Below, piece after piece: positions 35,903 through 44,904 of a stretch of 64,000 nt of DNA. Every line of letters begins with the position of its first letter. Position 1 is the stretch's first letter. The stretch comes from Planctomycetota bacterium (GTDB taxonomy: Bacteria > Planctomycetota > UBA1135 > GCA-002686595). The stretch covers positions 98,996-162,995 of the forward strand of contig SIAI01000003.1 of assembly GCA_009691855.1 (NCBI GenBank). Direction: 5' to 3'. Position numbers and translations under genes: made by a program. Below the pieces are notes generated by a model. It made no database searches. It was not told the DNA's origin and was given only the letters and a program-made list of their open reading frames with translations.

Positions 35903-36709
35903 TCAGTCGAGCGAAGCCTCGCGTGCCCGCCCGTGCTGCCGCCGCAACGCGCCCGGCCCGAGGCCGAGCCTGCGCACCAGGACGCGCGTCATGTGGCTCT
36001 GATCGCAGAAGCCCGTCGCCAGGGCCACCTCGCACAGCGGTGCCGCGCTGCTCAGGCACAGCTCGAGCGCGCGGCGCACGCGCAGGGCCGCGATGTGCGC
36101 GCGCGGCGCGCGTCCATAGGCGCGCGCATAGCTGCGCGCCAGGTGCGCGCGATGCACGCCCGCCCGCCTCGCGATGGACGCGACGCTGCCGCGCGCTCCG
36201 CCCAGGGCCTCGATGTGCGCGCGCGCCTCGCGCAGCCACGGCGGTGGCGCGCCCGGCTCGTCGTCGGCGGCGCGCGCGAGCAGCTCCAGCACGATCGTCT
36301 CGATGTCCAGTGCGCTCGCGCCGGGCGCGGCCGTGCCGAGCTCGTGCAGGCGCAGCACGAGCCCTTGCAGCTCGGGGCGCAGGCGAAACAGGTCCTCGTC
36401 CGGCGCGCCGCAGCAAACTCGCCCGAAGAGGCGGGGATCGAGCTCCAGCAGCAAACAGCGCGCACCGCGTGGCCCGAACTCCAGCTCGTGCTCGCGTCCG
36501 GCCGGACTGAAGCGCAGCGTCCCGGGCAGGCACTCGCGCTCCGCGCGCGTGCGCTCGAGGAACGCGCCCTCCAGCACCAGGCACACGTGGGCGCGCTCGT
36601 GGGCGTGCGTGGAGAGCACCAGGCCGGGCGCCATGCGCGCGTCGCACAGCTCCACCCCGCTCCACGGCGCTGCGAGCGTGCGATCCGTTTCGGGCGCGTC
36701 CATGGGCAT
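35903..36709 (-). CDS. AraC-family transcriptional regulator
   Basis: A 268-residue regulator. Residues 20-110 look like a cupin-type sensor half (THAHERAHVCLVLEGAF, then LRFSPAGREHEL), with histidines that could bind a metal or small ligand. The last 100 residues are the paired AraC helix-turn-helix: SVASIARRAGVHRAHLARSYARAYG and LCEVALATGFCDQSHMTRVLVRRLG. The start at 36709 (MPMDAPETD) is preferred over upstream codons, which lack family similarity. It is divergent, with a 100-base gap, from the hydrolase-amidohydrolase fusion gene, its most likely target. Confidence 0.88.
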   Translation of the reverse strand: MPMDAPETDRTLAAPWSGVELCDARMAPGLVLSTHAHERAHVCLVLEGAFLERTRAERECLPGTLRFSPAGREHELEFGPRGARCLLLELDPRLFGRVCCGAPDEDLFRLRPELQGLVLRLHELGTAAPGASALDIETIVLELLARAADDEPGAPPPWLREARAHIEALGGARGSVASIARRAGVHRAHLARSYARAYGRAPRAHIAALRVRRALELCLSSAAPLCEVALATGFCDQSHMTRVLVRRLGLGPGALRRQHGRAREASLD

Positions 36710-36809
36710 GCAACCACCATCCAAGCGGCGGCGTAGCCGCGCGGCTAGTATCCGGCATGCGCCGACGAAGCGCGCCCCCCCGGCGCGCGGGTAGCGGGTT
36801 CCCGACACG

Positions 36810-39047
36810 ATGTTCTTACCCCTTCTCACGCTCGCCCTCGCCTTGCCGGTGCCGCAGGAACACGACTTCGCGCCGCGCGAGGAGGAAGTCGCCTTCACGC
36901 GCGAGGGGGTGTCGCTGGCCGGCACGCTCTTCACTCCGCCATCCGTCGGCGTCCATCCCGCGTTGCTGTTCCTGCAGGGCTCGGGCGAGCACGATCGCGA
37001 GCCTGTCCTGGTGACTGCGCGTCGCTGCGCGACGCTAGGCCTCGTCGCCCTGGCCTTTGACAAGCGGGGCACGGGCCGCTCGCAAGGCGACTGGCGCGAG
37101 GCGTCCCTCGACGATCTGGCGCAGGACGCCCTGGCGGGCCTGCGCTTCCTGCGCGCGCGCGCGGACGTCGATGCACGCCGCGTCGGACTGTGGGCGCCGA
37201 GCCAGGGCGCCTGGGTGGCGAGCGCGCTGTGTGCGCGCGGCGGCGAGCCCGGCTTCGTGATCGCGGTGTCCGGCGGCGGCGTGGCGCCGGCCGAGGCCGA
37301 GCGCTGGGCCTACGACTGCCGGCTGCGCGCTGCACGGGCCAGCGCCGAGGAGCGCGCGGAGGCCGCGGCGTTCGTCGAGCGCTACCTCGAGTTCCTGGCC
37401 GGCGACGGCGACGAGCCGTCCTTCGCCGCCGCGCTCGAAGCCGCGTGCACGACGAGCTGGTGGACGACGCTCGAGCTCGAGCGCGTCAAAGCCTACGTCG
37501 CGCGCCGCGCGCGCTGGTCCTGGGTCGCGAGCTACGACCCGCGCACGGACCTCGCGGCCATGCACTGCCCGGTGCTGGTGCTCCTGGGAGAAGGCGACGA
37601 GCTGCAGTCGAGCGCACTGGCCGCGCAGCGCTGGCGCGAGGGACTGTGGCGCGGCGGCAACGACGACCTCGTTGTGCACGTGTTCCCCGGCGCGAACCAC
37701 TACCTGCGCGCGCCCGGCGCGGCCGGCGCGGATCCGCATGCGGGCGAGTTCCTGCCCGCGGTCCAGGCCGAGCTCGAGTCTTGGCTGCGTGCGCGCGTCC
37801 TCGCGCCGCGCACGCCGGACGCGCCGCTCGCCTTCGTCGATGTGAACCTCGTGGACGTGGAACTCGGCCGCATCGTGCCGCACCAGAGCGTGCTCGTGCT
37901 CGGTCCGCGCATCCTGCGCGTGGGCCCGGCCAGCGAGCTCGCGCTGCCCGCGGGCACGCGGCGCATCGACGGCGCCGGGCGATTCCTGCTGCCCGGACTG
38001 GTCGATGCACACGTGCACGCCGGCGAGCGTGAGCTCCCCCTGTTCCTGGCCAACTGCGTTACCACCGTGCGCGAGCTCAACGGCACGAGCGAGCATCTGC
38101 GCCTGCGCGAGCGCATCGCCAGCGGCGCCGTCCTCGGTCCGCGGATGGTCGTGTCGAGCCCGATGCTGGCCGGAGAGCGCCAGCGCTGGCGTCACGTGTT
38201 GCTCACCGACCCCCTCGAGGCAGAGCTCGCGGCCGAACGCTTCGCGCTCGAGGGCTACGACGCGCTCAAGATCTACGACGGGCTCAGCCCGGAGGTCTAC
38301 GAGGCATTGGCGGAGGTCGCGCGCCTGCGCGGGCTGCCGTTGGTAGGGCACGTTCCGAAGGCCGTCGGCCTCGAGCGCGTGCTGGCGGCCGGCCAGGAGC
38401 TGCAGCACGTCGAGCAGCTCGCCGAGGCCACCGTCGGCCACCGCACGGACCTCGCGCGCATCCCCGAGATTGCGCGCACGCTGGCGCAGGCCGGCGTGAC
38501 CGTAACCCCGACCCTCGCGGCCCAGGCCATCCTGTGCAGCCAGGGCCGTGCGGATTTCCTGGCGCGCTACGAGCTCCCCGAGCTCGTCTACGTCGATGCC
38601 GAAACCCGCGCCTGGTGGGACGGCCTGCGCGGCGGCGGCGGACACGCCGCAGCGACCGGGGCGGACAGCCCCTTCTACGTGTTCCAGCGCGAACTCGTGC
38701 GCGCGCTGGCCGCGGCCGGCGTGCCCTTGTTGGTCGGGACCGACACGCCCAATCCGCTGCTCGTCGCAGGCTTCTCGATGCACGAGGAGTGCACCGCGCT
38801 GCGCGCGGCCGGGCTGGCCCCCGCGGACGTGCTGCGCGCGGCGACGCTCGCCCCCGCGCGAGCGCTGGGGCTCGAGCGCGAGCAGGGCCGTGTGGCCGAG
38901 GGCCTGCGCGCGGATCTCGTGCTGGTCGATGCGAACCCGCTCGAGGACCTGGCCGCGCTGCGCCGGCCGCGCGGCGTGCTGGTGGCCGGCCGCTGGCTCG
39001 ATTCGGCGGAGCTGACGCAGCTCCTCGTGCCGCTGCACCGCCGTTGA
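36810..39047 (+). CDS. Alpha/beta-hydrolase - amidohydrolase fusion, exported
   Basis: A 745-residue bifunctional protein with a short signal peptide (MFLPLLTLALALPVPQ). Residues 25-330 are an alpha/beta hydrolase of the dienelactone-hydrolase/peptidase kind: nucleophile Ser 131 in APSQGA, acid in LLGEGDE and His in GANHYL. Residues 345-740 are a metal-dependent amidohydrolase like imidazolonepropionase/prolidase relatives: HVH at 401-403 (VDAHVHAG), likely carboxylated Lys 487 (LKIYD), later His in VGHVPK and LQHVEQ, and Asp in GTDTPNP. Both catalytic sets look intact, so two sequential hydrolyses of one envelope substrate are plausible. An AraC regulator is divergent upstream. Confidence 0.88.
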   Translation: MFLPLLTLALALPVPQEHDFAPREEEVAFTREGVSLAGTLFTPPSVGVHPALLFLQGSGEHDREPVLVTARRCATLGLVALAFDKRGTGRSQGDWREASLDDLAQDALAGLRFLRARADVDARRVGLWAPSQGAWVASALCARGGEPGFVIAVSGGGVAPAEAERWAYDCRLRAARASAEERAEAAAFVERYLEFLAGDGDEPSFAAALEAACTTSWWTTLELERVKAYVARRARWSWVASYDPRTDLAAMHCPVLVLLGEGDELQSSALAAQRWREGLWRGGNDDLVVHVFPGANHYLRAPGAAGADPHAGEFLPAVQAELESWLRARVLAPRTPDAPLAFVDVNLVDVELGRIVPHQSVLVLGPRILRVGPASELALPAGTRRIDGAGRFLLPGLVDAHVHAGERELPLFLANCVTTVRELNGTSEHLRLRERIASGAVLGPRMVVSSPMLAGERQRWRHVLLTDPLEAELAAERFALEGYDALKIYDGLSPEVYEALAEVARLRGLPLVGHVPKAVGLERVLAAGQELQHVEQLAEATVGHRTDLARIPEIARTLAQAGVTVTPTLAAQAILCSQGRADFLARYELPELVYVDAETRAWWDGLRGGGGHAAATGADSPFYVFQRELVRALAAAGVPLLVGTDTPNPLLVAGFSMHEECTALRAAGLAPADVLRAATLAPARALGLEREQGRVAEGLRADLVLVDANPLEDLAALRRPRGVLVAGRWLDSAELTQLLVPLHRR

Positions 39048-39297
39048 AGTCCTCCCAGTCGGGTGCGCCCGAGCCCGGAGGCGGGACGTCGATCGCGGCC
39101 GGCGGGGCCCCTCGTCGCGCATCCGAGCTTGAGCGCGACGAGCCTCCCACCCAGCCGTGATGCATGCGTCCGCTCTCCGAGAGGCACTCCGGCGTCCTCC
39201 CAAGGCGCACCCGCCGAGGGGCCGGAGGCTCGGGAGACTTGCGCTGGCGCGCTGCCGCGGGGAAGAATCGACGCCTGCGGATCGTCCGCAGCCCTCC

Positions 39298-40857
39298 ATG
39301 AAGCTCCTCCTGCGCCCCGCCTCCGCCAGCGTCCAGCGCCGCGGGGCCGCGCTGATGCTGTCCTTCATGGTGCTCCTGGTGCTGGTGCTGATCCTGGCGC
39401 AGATCAAGTACTCGACCGCTACCGCCGACCGCGTGGCGCGCAACGAGGAGACTCTGGTGGCCATGGACTCGGCCATCGAGTCGGGCGTGCTGCAGGTGTT
39501 CGAGGACCTGAAGTCGGATGCGGCCAGCGATGCGGGCGGAGCCGCGGGAGGCGCTGCCGGTGGCGCGCCCGGCGGGGGCGGCGGCTCGCCGCTCGGGGGT
39601 GGGGGGCAAGACCCAGCGGGCGGTGGCCAGGACAGCGGCCCGACGGACTCCAAGGAAGACGCCTGGGCCAAGGCCCAGCGTACCGAGATCGACGAGATCC
39701 AGCTGCGCATCCTGATCCAGGACGAGGACAGCAAGTTCAACGTGCTCTCGGTGCTGACCGAGGACGAAGAAGAGTCGGAGAAGGCCGTGGACCGCCTGGC
39801 GCGCGTGATCGAGTGGGCGCGCAAGGGCACCAAGGAGGAGATCGACGGCGGGACTGCGCGGCGCATGGCGGTCGCCATGGCCGAGTACATGCGGCGGCGC
39901 CGCGATCAGGTGCAGCCCAAGCCCGTGCTGCTCAGCGACGCCGAGGGCGAGGACGACGTCGGCTTGCCGCTCTCGCTGCGCGAGTTCCAGACCATCGATC
40001 CGGAGGTCTTCACCGCCGACCTGTTCCGCGACTACATCGACGAGGAGGGCGACGTGGTGCACTCGCTCGGCTCGTTCCTCACTGTGTGGTCCTCGATCGG
40101 GACCGCCGAGGACGCGAACGCGCAGGCCGAGCAGGGGGGCGGTGGCAATCCGAGCGGTGACACGCCGGGCGCCGGCGAGAGCGCCGACAACCCGGACGGA
40201 CAGGGCACCGATGGCGGCGACACGGCCGGCGGTGACACGGCCGGTGGCGACACGGCCGGTGGGGGCCAGGACACGCAGGGCGGCGACGGTGCGGGCGGCG
40301 CTGGCCAGGGCGAGGCGGCGCCTGGCTGGGCGCTCAACATCAACACGACCCCCGGAGCCGTGCTGCACGCGCTGATGGACAACCGCGACGTGCCCTATCG
40401 CTTCTGGGACGACGTGCTGCTGTACCGCAACGAGAAGGACGACGCGGTCGAGGAGAACGAGGATCCGCCGCTCGACGAGTACGGGCGCGAGATCGTCGTG
40501 CACCAGTTCTTCCACGCGGTCGGGGATCTGGCGCAGGTCGAAGCCTGGGAGAACCTCGAGCCGATCGTGCAGGGTGAGCTGAGCGGGCTGTTCAAGACCC
40601 AGAGCCAGGTGTTCTCGATCTTCCTCACCGCGCGCAAGCCGACCGGCGACGAAGAGATCGATCCCTTCTCGCGCCAGGACGACATCGAGCGCGAAGAGGC
40701 CAACTGGAATGGCCTCGTGCGCACCGTGCGCGTGGTCGTGTGGCGTCGTACGGTGGGCGAGGGCGAGGTCGAGATCCTGCCGATCGTGCGCTGGGAGGTG
40801 CTCGACTACTCGCCCTTCGAGGTGCGCGACTTCCCCGAGTCCAAGGGCTATCGGTGA
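39298..40857 (+). CDS. GspK-like minor pseudopilin with low-complexity inserts
   Basis: A 519-residue protein. The ATG at 39298 begins a type IV prepilin-like N-terminus: a basic QRRGA segment followed by the hydrophobic stretch ALMLSFMVLLVLVLILAQ. The rest has GspK features (LRILIQDEDSKFNVLSVL near residue 140; LNINTTPGAVLHALMD near 345; two-lobe organisation). Two Gly/Asp/Ala-rich inserts lie near residues 80-115 and 280-340; the second includes three copies of GGDTA. GspK caps the pseudopilus tip in type II secretion. It belongs functionally with the secretin at 34454. Its stop overlaps the GTG start of the hydantoinase B gene. Confidence 0.78.
   Translation: MKLLLRPASASVQRRGAALMLSFMVLLVLVLILAQIKYSTATADRVARNEETLVAMDSAIESGVLQVFEDLKSDAASDAGGAAGGAAGGAPGGGGGSPLGGGGQDPAGGGQDSGPTDSKEDAWAKAQRTEIDEIQLRILIQDEDSKFNVLSVLTEDEEESEKAVDRLARVIEWARKGTKEEIDGGTARRMAVAMAEYMRRRRDQVQPKPVLLSDAEGEDDVGLPLSLREFQTIDPEVFTADLFRDYIDEEGDVVHSLGSFLTVWSSIGTAEDANAQAEQGGGGNPSGDTPGAGESADNPDGQGTDGGDTAGGDTAGGDTAGGGQDTQGGDGAGGAGQGEAAPGWALNINTTPGAVLHALMDNRDVPYRFWDDVLLYRNEKDDAVEENEDPPLDEYGREIVVHQFFHAVGDLAQVEAWENLEPIVQGELSGLFKTQSQVFSIFLTARKPTGDEEIDPFSRQDDIEREEANWNGLVRTVRVVVWRRTVGEGEVEILPIVRWEVLDYSPFEVRDFPESKGYR
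40213..40257 (+). repeat. Three 15-bp tandem repeats (GGDTA) in the GspK-like gene
   Basis: Three adjacent copies of ggYggYgacacggcc encode GGDTA three times in the glycine-rich insert. The unit keeps the frame, so the linker can vary in length between strains. Confidence 0.85.
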
Positions 40858-42470
40858 GCCGCGCGCGAGTCCGGCGCTTCGACCCGCTGCGCCTGGACGT
40901 GTTCCAGCACCTGTTCGCTGCCGCAGCCGAGGAGATGGGCGCGGCCCTCTTGCGCTCCTCGTTCTCGACCAACATCCGCGAGCGGCGTGACTTCTCGTGT
41001 GCGCTGTTCGACGGCCAGGGGCGCATGGTCGGCCAGGCCGCGCACCTGCCGGTGCACCTCGGCTCCACGCCCATGAGCGTGCGCGCCGCGATCGAGCACT
41101 GCGTCATGGGCCCGGGTGACGCCGTGCTGCTCAACGATCCCTACCGCGGCGGCACGCACCTGCCCGATCTGACCCTGGTCTCGCCCGTGTTCTTGCCGGG
41201 CAGCACGCGCCCCGACTTCTTTTGCGCCAACCGCGCGCACCACGCCGACGTCGGCGGCGCCGTGCCCGGCTCGATGGCGCCAGCCGACGACGTGCACGGC
41301 GAGGGCTTGCGCATCCCGCCGCTGCACCTGGTGCGCGCGGGCAAGATCGAGCGCCCCACGCTGTCCCTGATCCTGGCCAACATGCGCTGCCCCGACGAGC
41401 GCGAGGGCGACTTGCTCGCGCAGTGGGCGACCAACCGCATCGGCGAAAGCCGGCTGCTCGCGCTGGCCGCCGAGCAGGGCGCGCGCGAGCTGCGCGGGCG
41501 CGCTCAGGAGCTGATGGACTGGACCGAACGCCTGACTCGCGCGCTGCTCTCCAGCCTGCCCGCGCGCCGCGTGCGCTTCGCGGATACCCTCGAGGAGCCC
41601 GGCGGCAAGGACGCGTTCATCCGCTTGGAGCTCGTCAAGCGCGGTGCGACGCTGAGCTGCGACTTCCGCGCCACAGATTCCGTGCCGCGGAGCTCGCTCA
41701 GCGCGACCCTGGCCGTCACGCACTCGGCGGTCTTCTACTGCCTGAGCGCGCTGCTCCCGCCCGGCACGCCGGCCAACGACGGCATCCTGCGGCCGGTGCG
41801 CATTCTCACGCGCCCAGGGACGCTGGTCGACGCTGCCTATCCGGCCGGAGTCGCGGCCGGGAACGTCGAGACCAGCCAGCGCATCGTCGACGTGCTCTTC
41901 GGGGCCCTGAACGCACTCGTTCCCGAGCGCATCCCCGCCGCCAGCGCCGGCACGATGAGCAACCTGACCTTCGCCGCCGCCGCCGTGCCGGGTGGTCCTT
42001 CGGCTTTCACCTACTACGAGACCATCCCCGGCGGTGCGGGGGCGAGCGCCGTCGGCCCGGGCGAGAGCGGGCTGCAGACGCACATGACCAACACGCGCAA
42101 CACGCCCATAGAGGCCTTCGAGCGCACCTATCCCGTGCGCGTCGAGCGCCTGGAGCTGCGCCGCTCGAGCGGCGGCCGCGGCGCGCGTGCGGGTGGTGAC
42201 GGTGTGCGCAAGCGCGTGCGCTTCCTGATCGATGTGCAGGCGGCCTTCATCGGCGATCGCCAGCGCCGCGGACCGTGGGGCCTCGCCGGCGGTGCCGCGG
42301 GGGCGCCCGGGCGTTTGCGCCAGCGCGCGGGGCCGAGCGCACCTTGGAAGGCGCTCCCAGCCCAGTGGTCGGGAAGGATCGCAGCGGGCGGTGAGCTCGA
42401 GGTCGAGACCCCCGGCGGCGGCGGTCACGGCCGTGCGCGGCGCACCCGAGAGTCGCGGCGGAAGAGTTAG
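40854..42470 (+). CDS. Hydantoinase B / oxoprolinase family protein
   Basis: A 538-residue protein of the HyuB family, which with HyuA forms ATP-dependent N-methylhydantoinase, 5-oxoprolinase or acetone-carboxylase-type enzymes. Family markers: FSTNIRERRDFSCALFD near residue 40, HLPVHLGSTP, LLNDPYRGGTHLPDLTL and HADVGG. The GTG at 40854 overlaps the preceding stop (GTGA) and gives the normal N-terminus; the next in-frame ATG would cut into the conserved domain. Length is typical. No HyuA gene is adjacent, which is unusual, and the coupling to a pseudopilin gene gives no functional hint. Confidence 0.88.
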   Translation: MSRARVRRFDPLRLDVFQHLFAAAAEEMGAALLRSSFSTNIRERRDFSCALFDGQGRMVGQAAHLPVHLGSTPMSVRAAIEHCVMGPGDAVLLNDPYRGGTHLPDLTLVSPVFLPGSTRPDFFCANRAHHADVGGAVPGSMAPADDVHGEGLRIPPLHLVRAGKIERPTLSLILANMRCPDEREGDLLAQWATNRIGESRLLALAAEQGARELRGRAQELMDWTERLTRALLSSLPARRVRFADTLEEPGGKDAFIRLELVKRGATLSCDFRATDSVPRSSLSATLAVTHSAVFYCLSALLPPGTPANDGILRPVRILTRPGTLVDAAYPAGVAAGNVETSQRIVDVLFGALNALVPERIPAASAGTMSNLTFAAAAVPGGPSAFTYYETIPGGAGASAVGPGESGLQTHMTNTRNTPIEAFERTYPVRVERLELRRSSGGRGARAGGDGVRKRVRFLIDVQAAFIGDRQRRGPWGLAGGAAGAPGRLRQRAGPSAPWKALPAQWSGRIAAGGELEVETPGGGGHGRARRTRESRRKS

Positions 42471-42621
42471 GGCACGTCCACGCTGGCACGCGCTTCACCC
42501 GCCGCCGCGCGCTCCCCGCGAGCGAATCACGGGCGTTCGCTCTTGTTCCCGAGCCGGGGGGGCCGGAGAATCGCCCCCTTCGCCCGTCCCCCCGCAGTCC
42601 CTTCGCTCCCGCACTCGCTCC

Positions 42622-43908
42622 ATGCCGACCCTCAGCATCTTCGGCGCCCAGTGGGGCGACGAGGGAAAGGGCAAGATCATCGATCTCCTGGCGCGCGAGG
42701 CCGACCTCGTCGTGCGCTACCAGGGCGGTCCGAACGCCGGCCACACCGTGGTTGTGGGCGGCGAGAAGTTCATCTTGCGCCTGATCCCCTCGGGGATCCT
42801 GCACGTGGGCAAGGTCAACGTCATCGGCAACGGCGTGGCCATCGACCCCGTGGCGCTGTTCGGCGAGATCGGTGAGCTCATCGCGCGTGGCGTGAACGTC
42901 GATCCGCGCTGCCTGCGCATCTCGGCCGGGGCGCACGTGATCTTCGAGCACCATCGCCGGATCGACGCGCTGGCCGAGCGCTGGCGCGGCGCGGGGCGCA
43001 TCGGCACCACCGGGCGCGGCATCGGTCCGTGCTATGCCGACAAGGCCGCGCGCACCGGCCTGCGCGTGGCCGACCTGGTCGAGCCCGCGCGCCTGCGCAC
43101 GCGCCTGACGGCCGTGCTGGTCGAGAAGAACGCGCTGATCGAGTCGGTACACAAGGAGGCGCCCTTCGACATCGAGCGCACCCTGGCGCAGGTCGGCGAG
43201 GTCGCCGTGCGTCTGGCGCCCTTCGTGGCCGACACCGGGGCCGAGGTGCGCGCCGCCTACAAGCAAGGCAAGTCGATCCTGTTCGAGGGCGCGCAGGGCG
43301 CGATGCTCGACATCGACCACGGCACCTATCCCTACGTGACCTCCTCGAACACCGGCATGGCCGGCATCGGCACCGGCGCCGGCTTCCCGCCCAACAAGGT
43401 CGAGCGCGTGCTCGGCATCGCCAAGGCCTACTGCACGCGCGTCGGCGAGGGCCCGTTCCCCAGCGAGGACAAGGGCAAGGACGGCGACACGATCCGCGAG
43501 GTCGGGCGCGAGTTCGGCTCGGTCACCGGACGCCCGCGGCGCTGTGGCTGGTTGGATCTGGTGGCGTTGCGCTACGCGCTCGACCTGAACGGCGCCACGG
43601 GCTTGATCCTGACCAACCTGGACGTGCTCTCGGTGTTCCCCGAGATCCCCGTGTGCGTGGCCTACGACGTGCCGGGCGTGCGCGGAGCGGTGAGCGAGTA
43701 TCCCGCCTACCTGCCCGCGCTCGACGACGTGCGCCCGCGCTACGAGCGTCACGCGGGCTGGAAGACGGACATCAGTCACGTGCGCCGCTACGCCGACCTG
43801 CCGCGCGCGGCGCGCGAGTACGTCGAGTGGGTCGAGGAACGCATCGGCGTGCCGATCGAGATGCTCTCGGTGGGCCCGGAGCGGGACGCGGTGATCCCGC
43901 GCCGCTGA
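42622..43908 (+). CDS. purA: Adenylosuccinate synthetase
   Basis: A 428-residue cytoplasmic enzyme that makes adenylosuccinate from IMP, aspartate and GTP, the first committed step to AMP. Seen directly: GAQWGDEGKGK phosphate-binding loop at the N-terminus, NAGHTV, GTTGRGIGPCYADK, FEGAQGAMLDIDHGTYPYVTSSN and TRVGEGPFPSE. Length and start (ATG 42622) match the family. It stands alone, with a 151-base upstream gap. Confidence 0.97.
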   Translation: MPTLSIFGAQWGDEGKGKIIDLLAREADLVVRYQGGPNAGHTVVVGGEKFILRLIPSGILHVGKVNVIGNGVAIDPVALFGEIGELIARGVNVDPRCLRISAGAHVIFEHHRRIDALAERWRGAGRIGTTGRGIGPCYADKAARTGLRVADLVEPARLRTRLTAVLVEKNALIESVHKEAPFDIERTLAQVGEVAVRLAPFVADTGAEVRAAYKQGKSILFEGAQGAMLDIDHGTYPYVTSSNTGMAGIGTGAGFPPNKVERVLGIAKAYCTRVGEGPFPSEDKGKDGDTIREVGREFGSVTGRPRRCGWLDLVALRYALDLNGATGLILTNLDVLSVFPEIPVCVAYDVPGVRGAVSEYPAYLPALDDVRPRYERHAGWKTDISHVRRYADLPRAAREYVEWVEERIGVPIEMLSVGPERDAVIPRR

Positions 43909-44092
43909 GCCCGATCTACTCATGAGCCCTCGGCTGCAACGGCGCGACTGGCTGCACCTGCAGTACTTCGTTCCCTGCCTGGTCCTCAACGACCTGCAGC
44001 GAGTTCGTCTCCGGGCTCTCGCTCGCTCAGCGCTCCATCTGCAGCCATTCGCGACGTTTCGCTCGAGGCCTCATGCGTAGGTTGGGCTAGCC

Positions 44093-44890
44093 ATGGCCGA
44101 GCGCACCGGAGAGCTGCCGCGAGTCGTGCGCCCCGACCTCGGCGGACCGTTCCCCGAGCACATTGCGATCATCATGGACGGCAACGGGCGCTGGGCCGAG
44201 GAGCGCGGCCTGCGGCGCGTGTTCGGGCACCGCGAGGGCATCGATTCGGTGCGCGAGGTCACCACCGAGTGCGCGCGCATGGGCGTGAAGAGCCTGACCC
44301 TGTACGCCTTCTCGGTCGAGAACTGGAAGCGTCCGCGGGCCGAGGTGCGCTACCTGATGCGCTTGCTGCGGCACTTCCTGGTCGACGAACGGCCGACGCT
44401 GATGGAGAACGCCGTGACCCTGCGCTGCATCGGGCGCCTCGACGACCTGCCCGAGGAGGTGCTGCGCGAGCTGCGCAAGAGCGAGGCGCTCACCTCGGCG
44501 AACCGCGGCATGCGCCTGCGCCTGGCGCTGTCCTACGGGGCGCGCTCGGAGCTCGCCGACGGCCTGCGCGCGCTGGTTCTCGACGTGCAGCGCGGTGCGC
44601 TCGTCGCGGCCGAGATCGACGAGGAGACGCTGCGTCGCTACCTCTATGATCCGCAGACGCCCGACCCGGACCTCTTGATCCGCACGGCGGGCGAGCTGCG
44701 GCTCTCGAACTTCCTCCTGTGGCAGGCGTCGTACTCCGAGATCCACGTCTCGGAGGTGTGCTGGCCGGAGTTCCGCAAGGCCGCACTGCTGGCCGCGTTG
44801 CGCGACTACGCGGGCCGCGTGCGCAAGTTCGGCGGGCTGATCAGCGATCGCGCCACGCCGGTTCCGCCGGTGCGCCGCGCGGTGACCTGA
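44093..44890 (+). CDS. uppS: Isoprenyl (undecaprenyl) diphosphate synthase
   Basis: A 265-residue cis-prenyltransferase that builds the C55 carrier lipid for cell-wall and LPS synthesis. Motifs: IIMDGNGRWA with catalytic Asp 29, FGHREG, LTLYAFSVENWKRP, RTAGELRLSNFLLWQ and SEIHVSEVCWPEF. One small deviation is RTAGELR, where RTGGE/RTSGE is more usual. It begins a rightward lipid-synthesis run with cdsA 14 bases downstream. Confidence 0.96.
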   Translation: MAERTGELPRVVRPDLGGPFPEHIAIIMDGNGRWAEERGLRRVFGHREGIDSVREVTTECARMGVKSLTLYAFSVENWKRPRAEVRYLMRLLRHFLVDERPTLMENAVTLRCIGRLDDLPEEVLRELRKSEALTSANRGMRLRLALSYGARSELADGLRALVLDVQRGALVAAEIDEETLRRYLYDPQTPDPDLLIRTAGELRLSNFLLWQASYSEIHVSEVCWPEFRKAALLAALRDYAGRVRKFGGLISDRATPVPPVRRAVT

Positions 44891-44904
44891 ATGCGCACAG
44901 CTCC

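Noticed and set aside
37035..39890. 951-residue minus-strand frame
   Set aside because: It is antisense to the hydrolase-amidohydrolase fusion and the start of the GspK-like gene, with no protein features of its own.
43922..44080. Short plus-strand frame of about 53 codons between purA and uppS
   Set aside because: It has no homology, signal peptide or ribosome binding site, and poor codon bias; chance frames of this size are common at this GC content.
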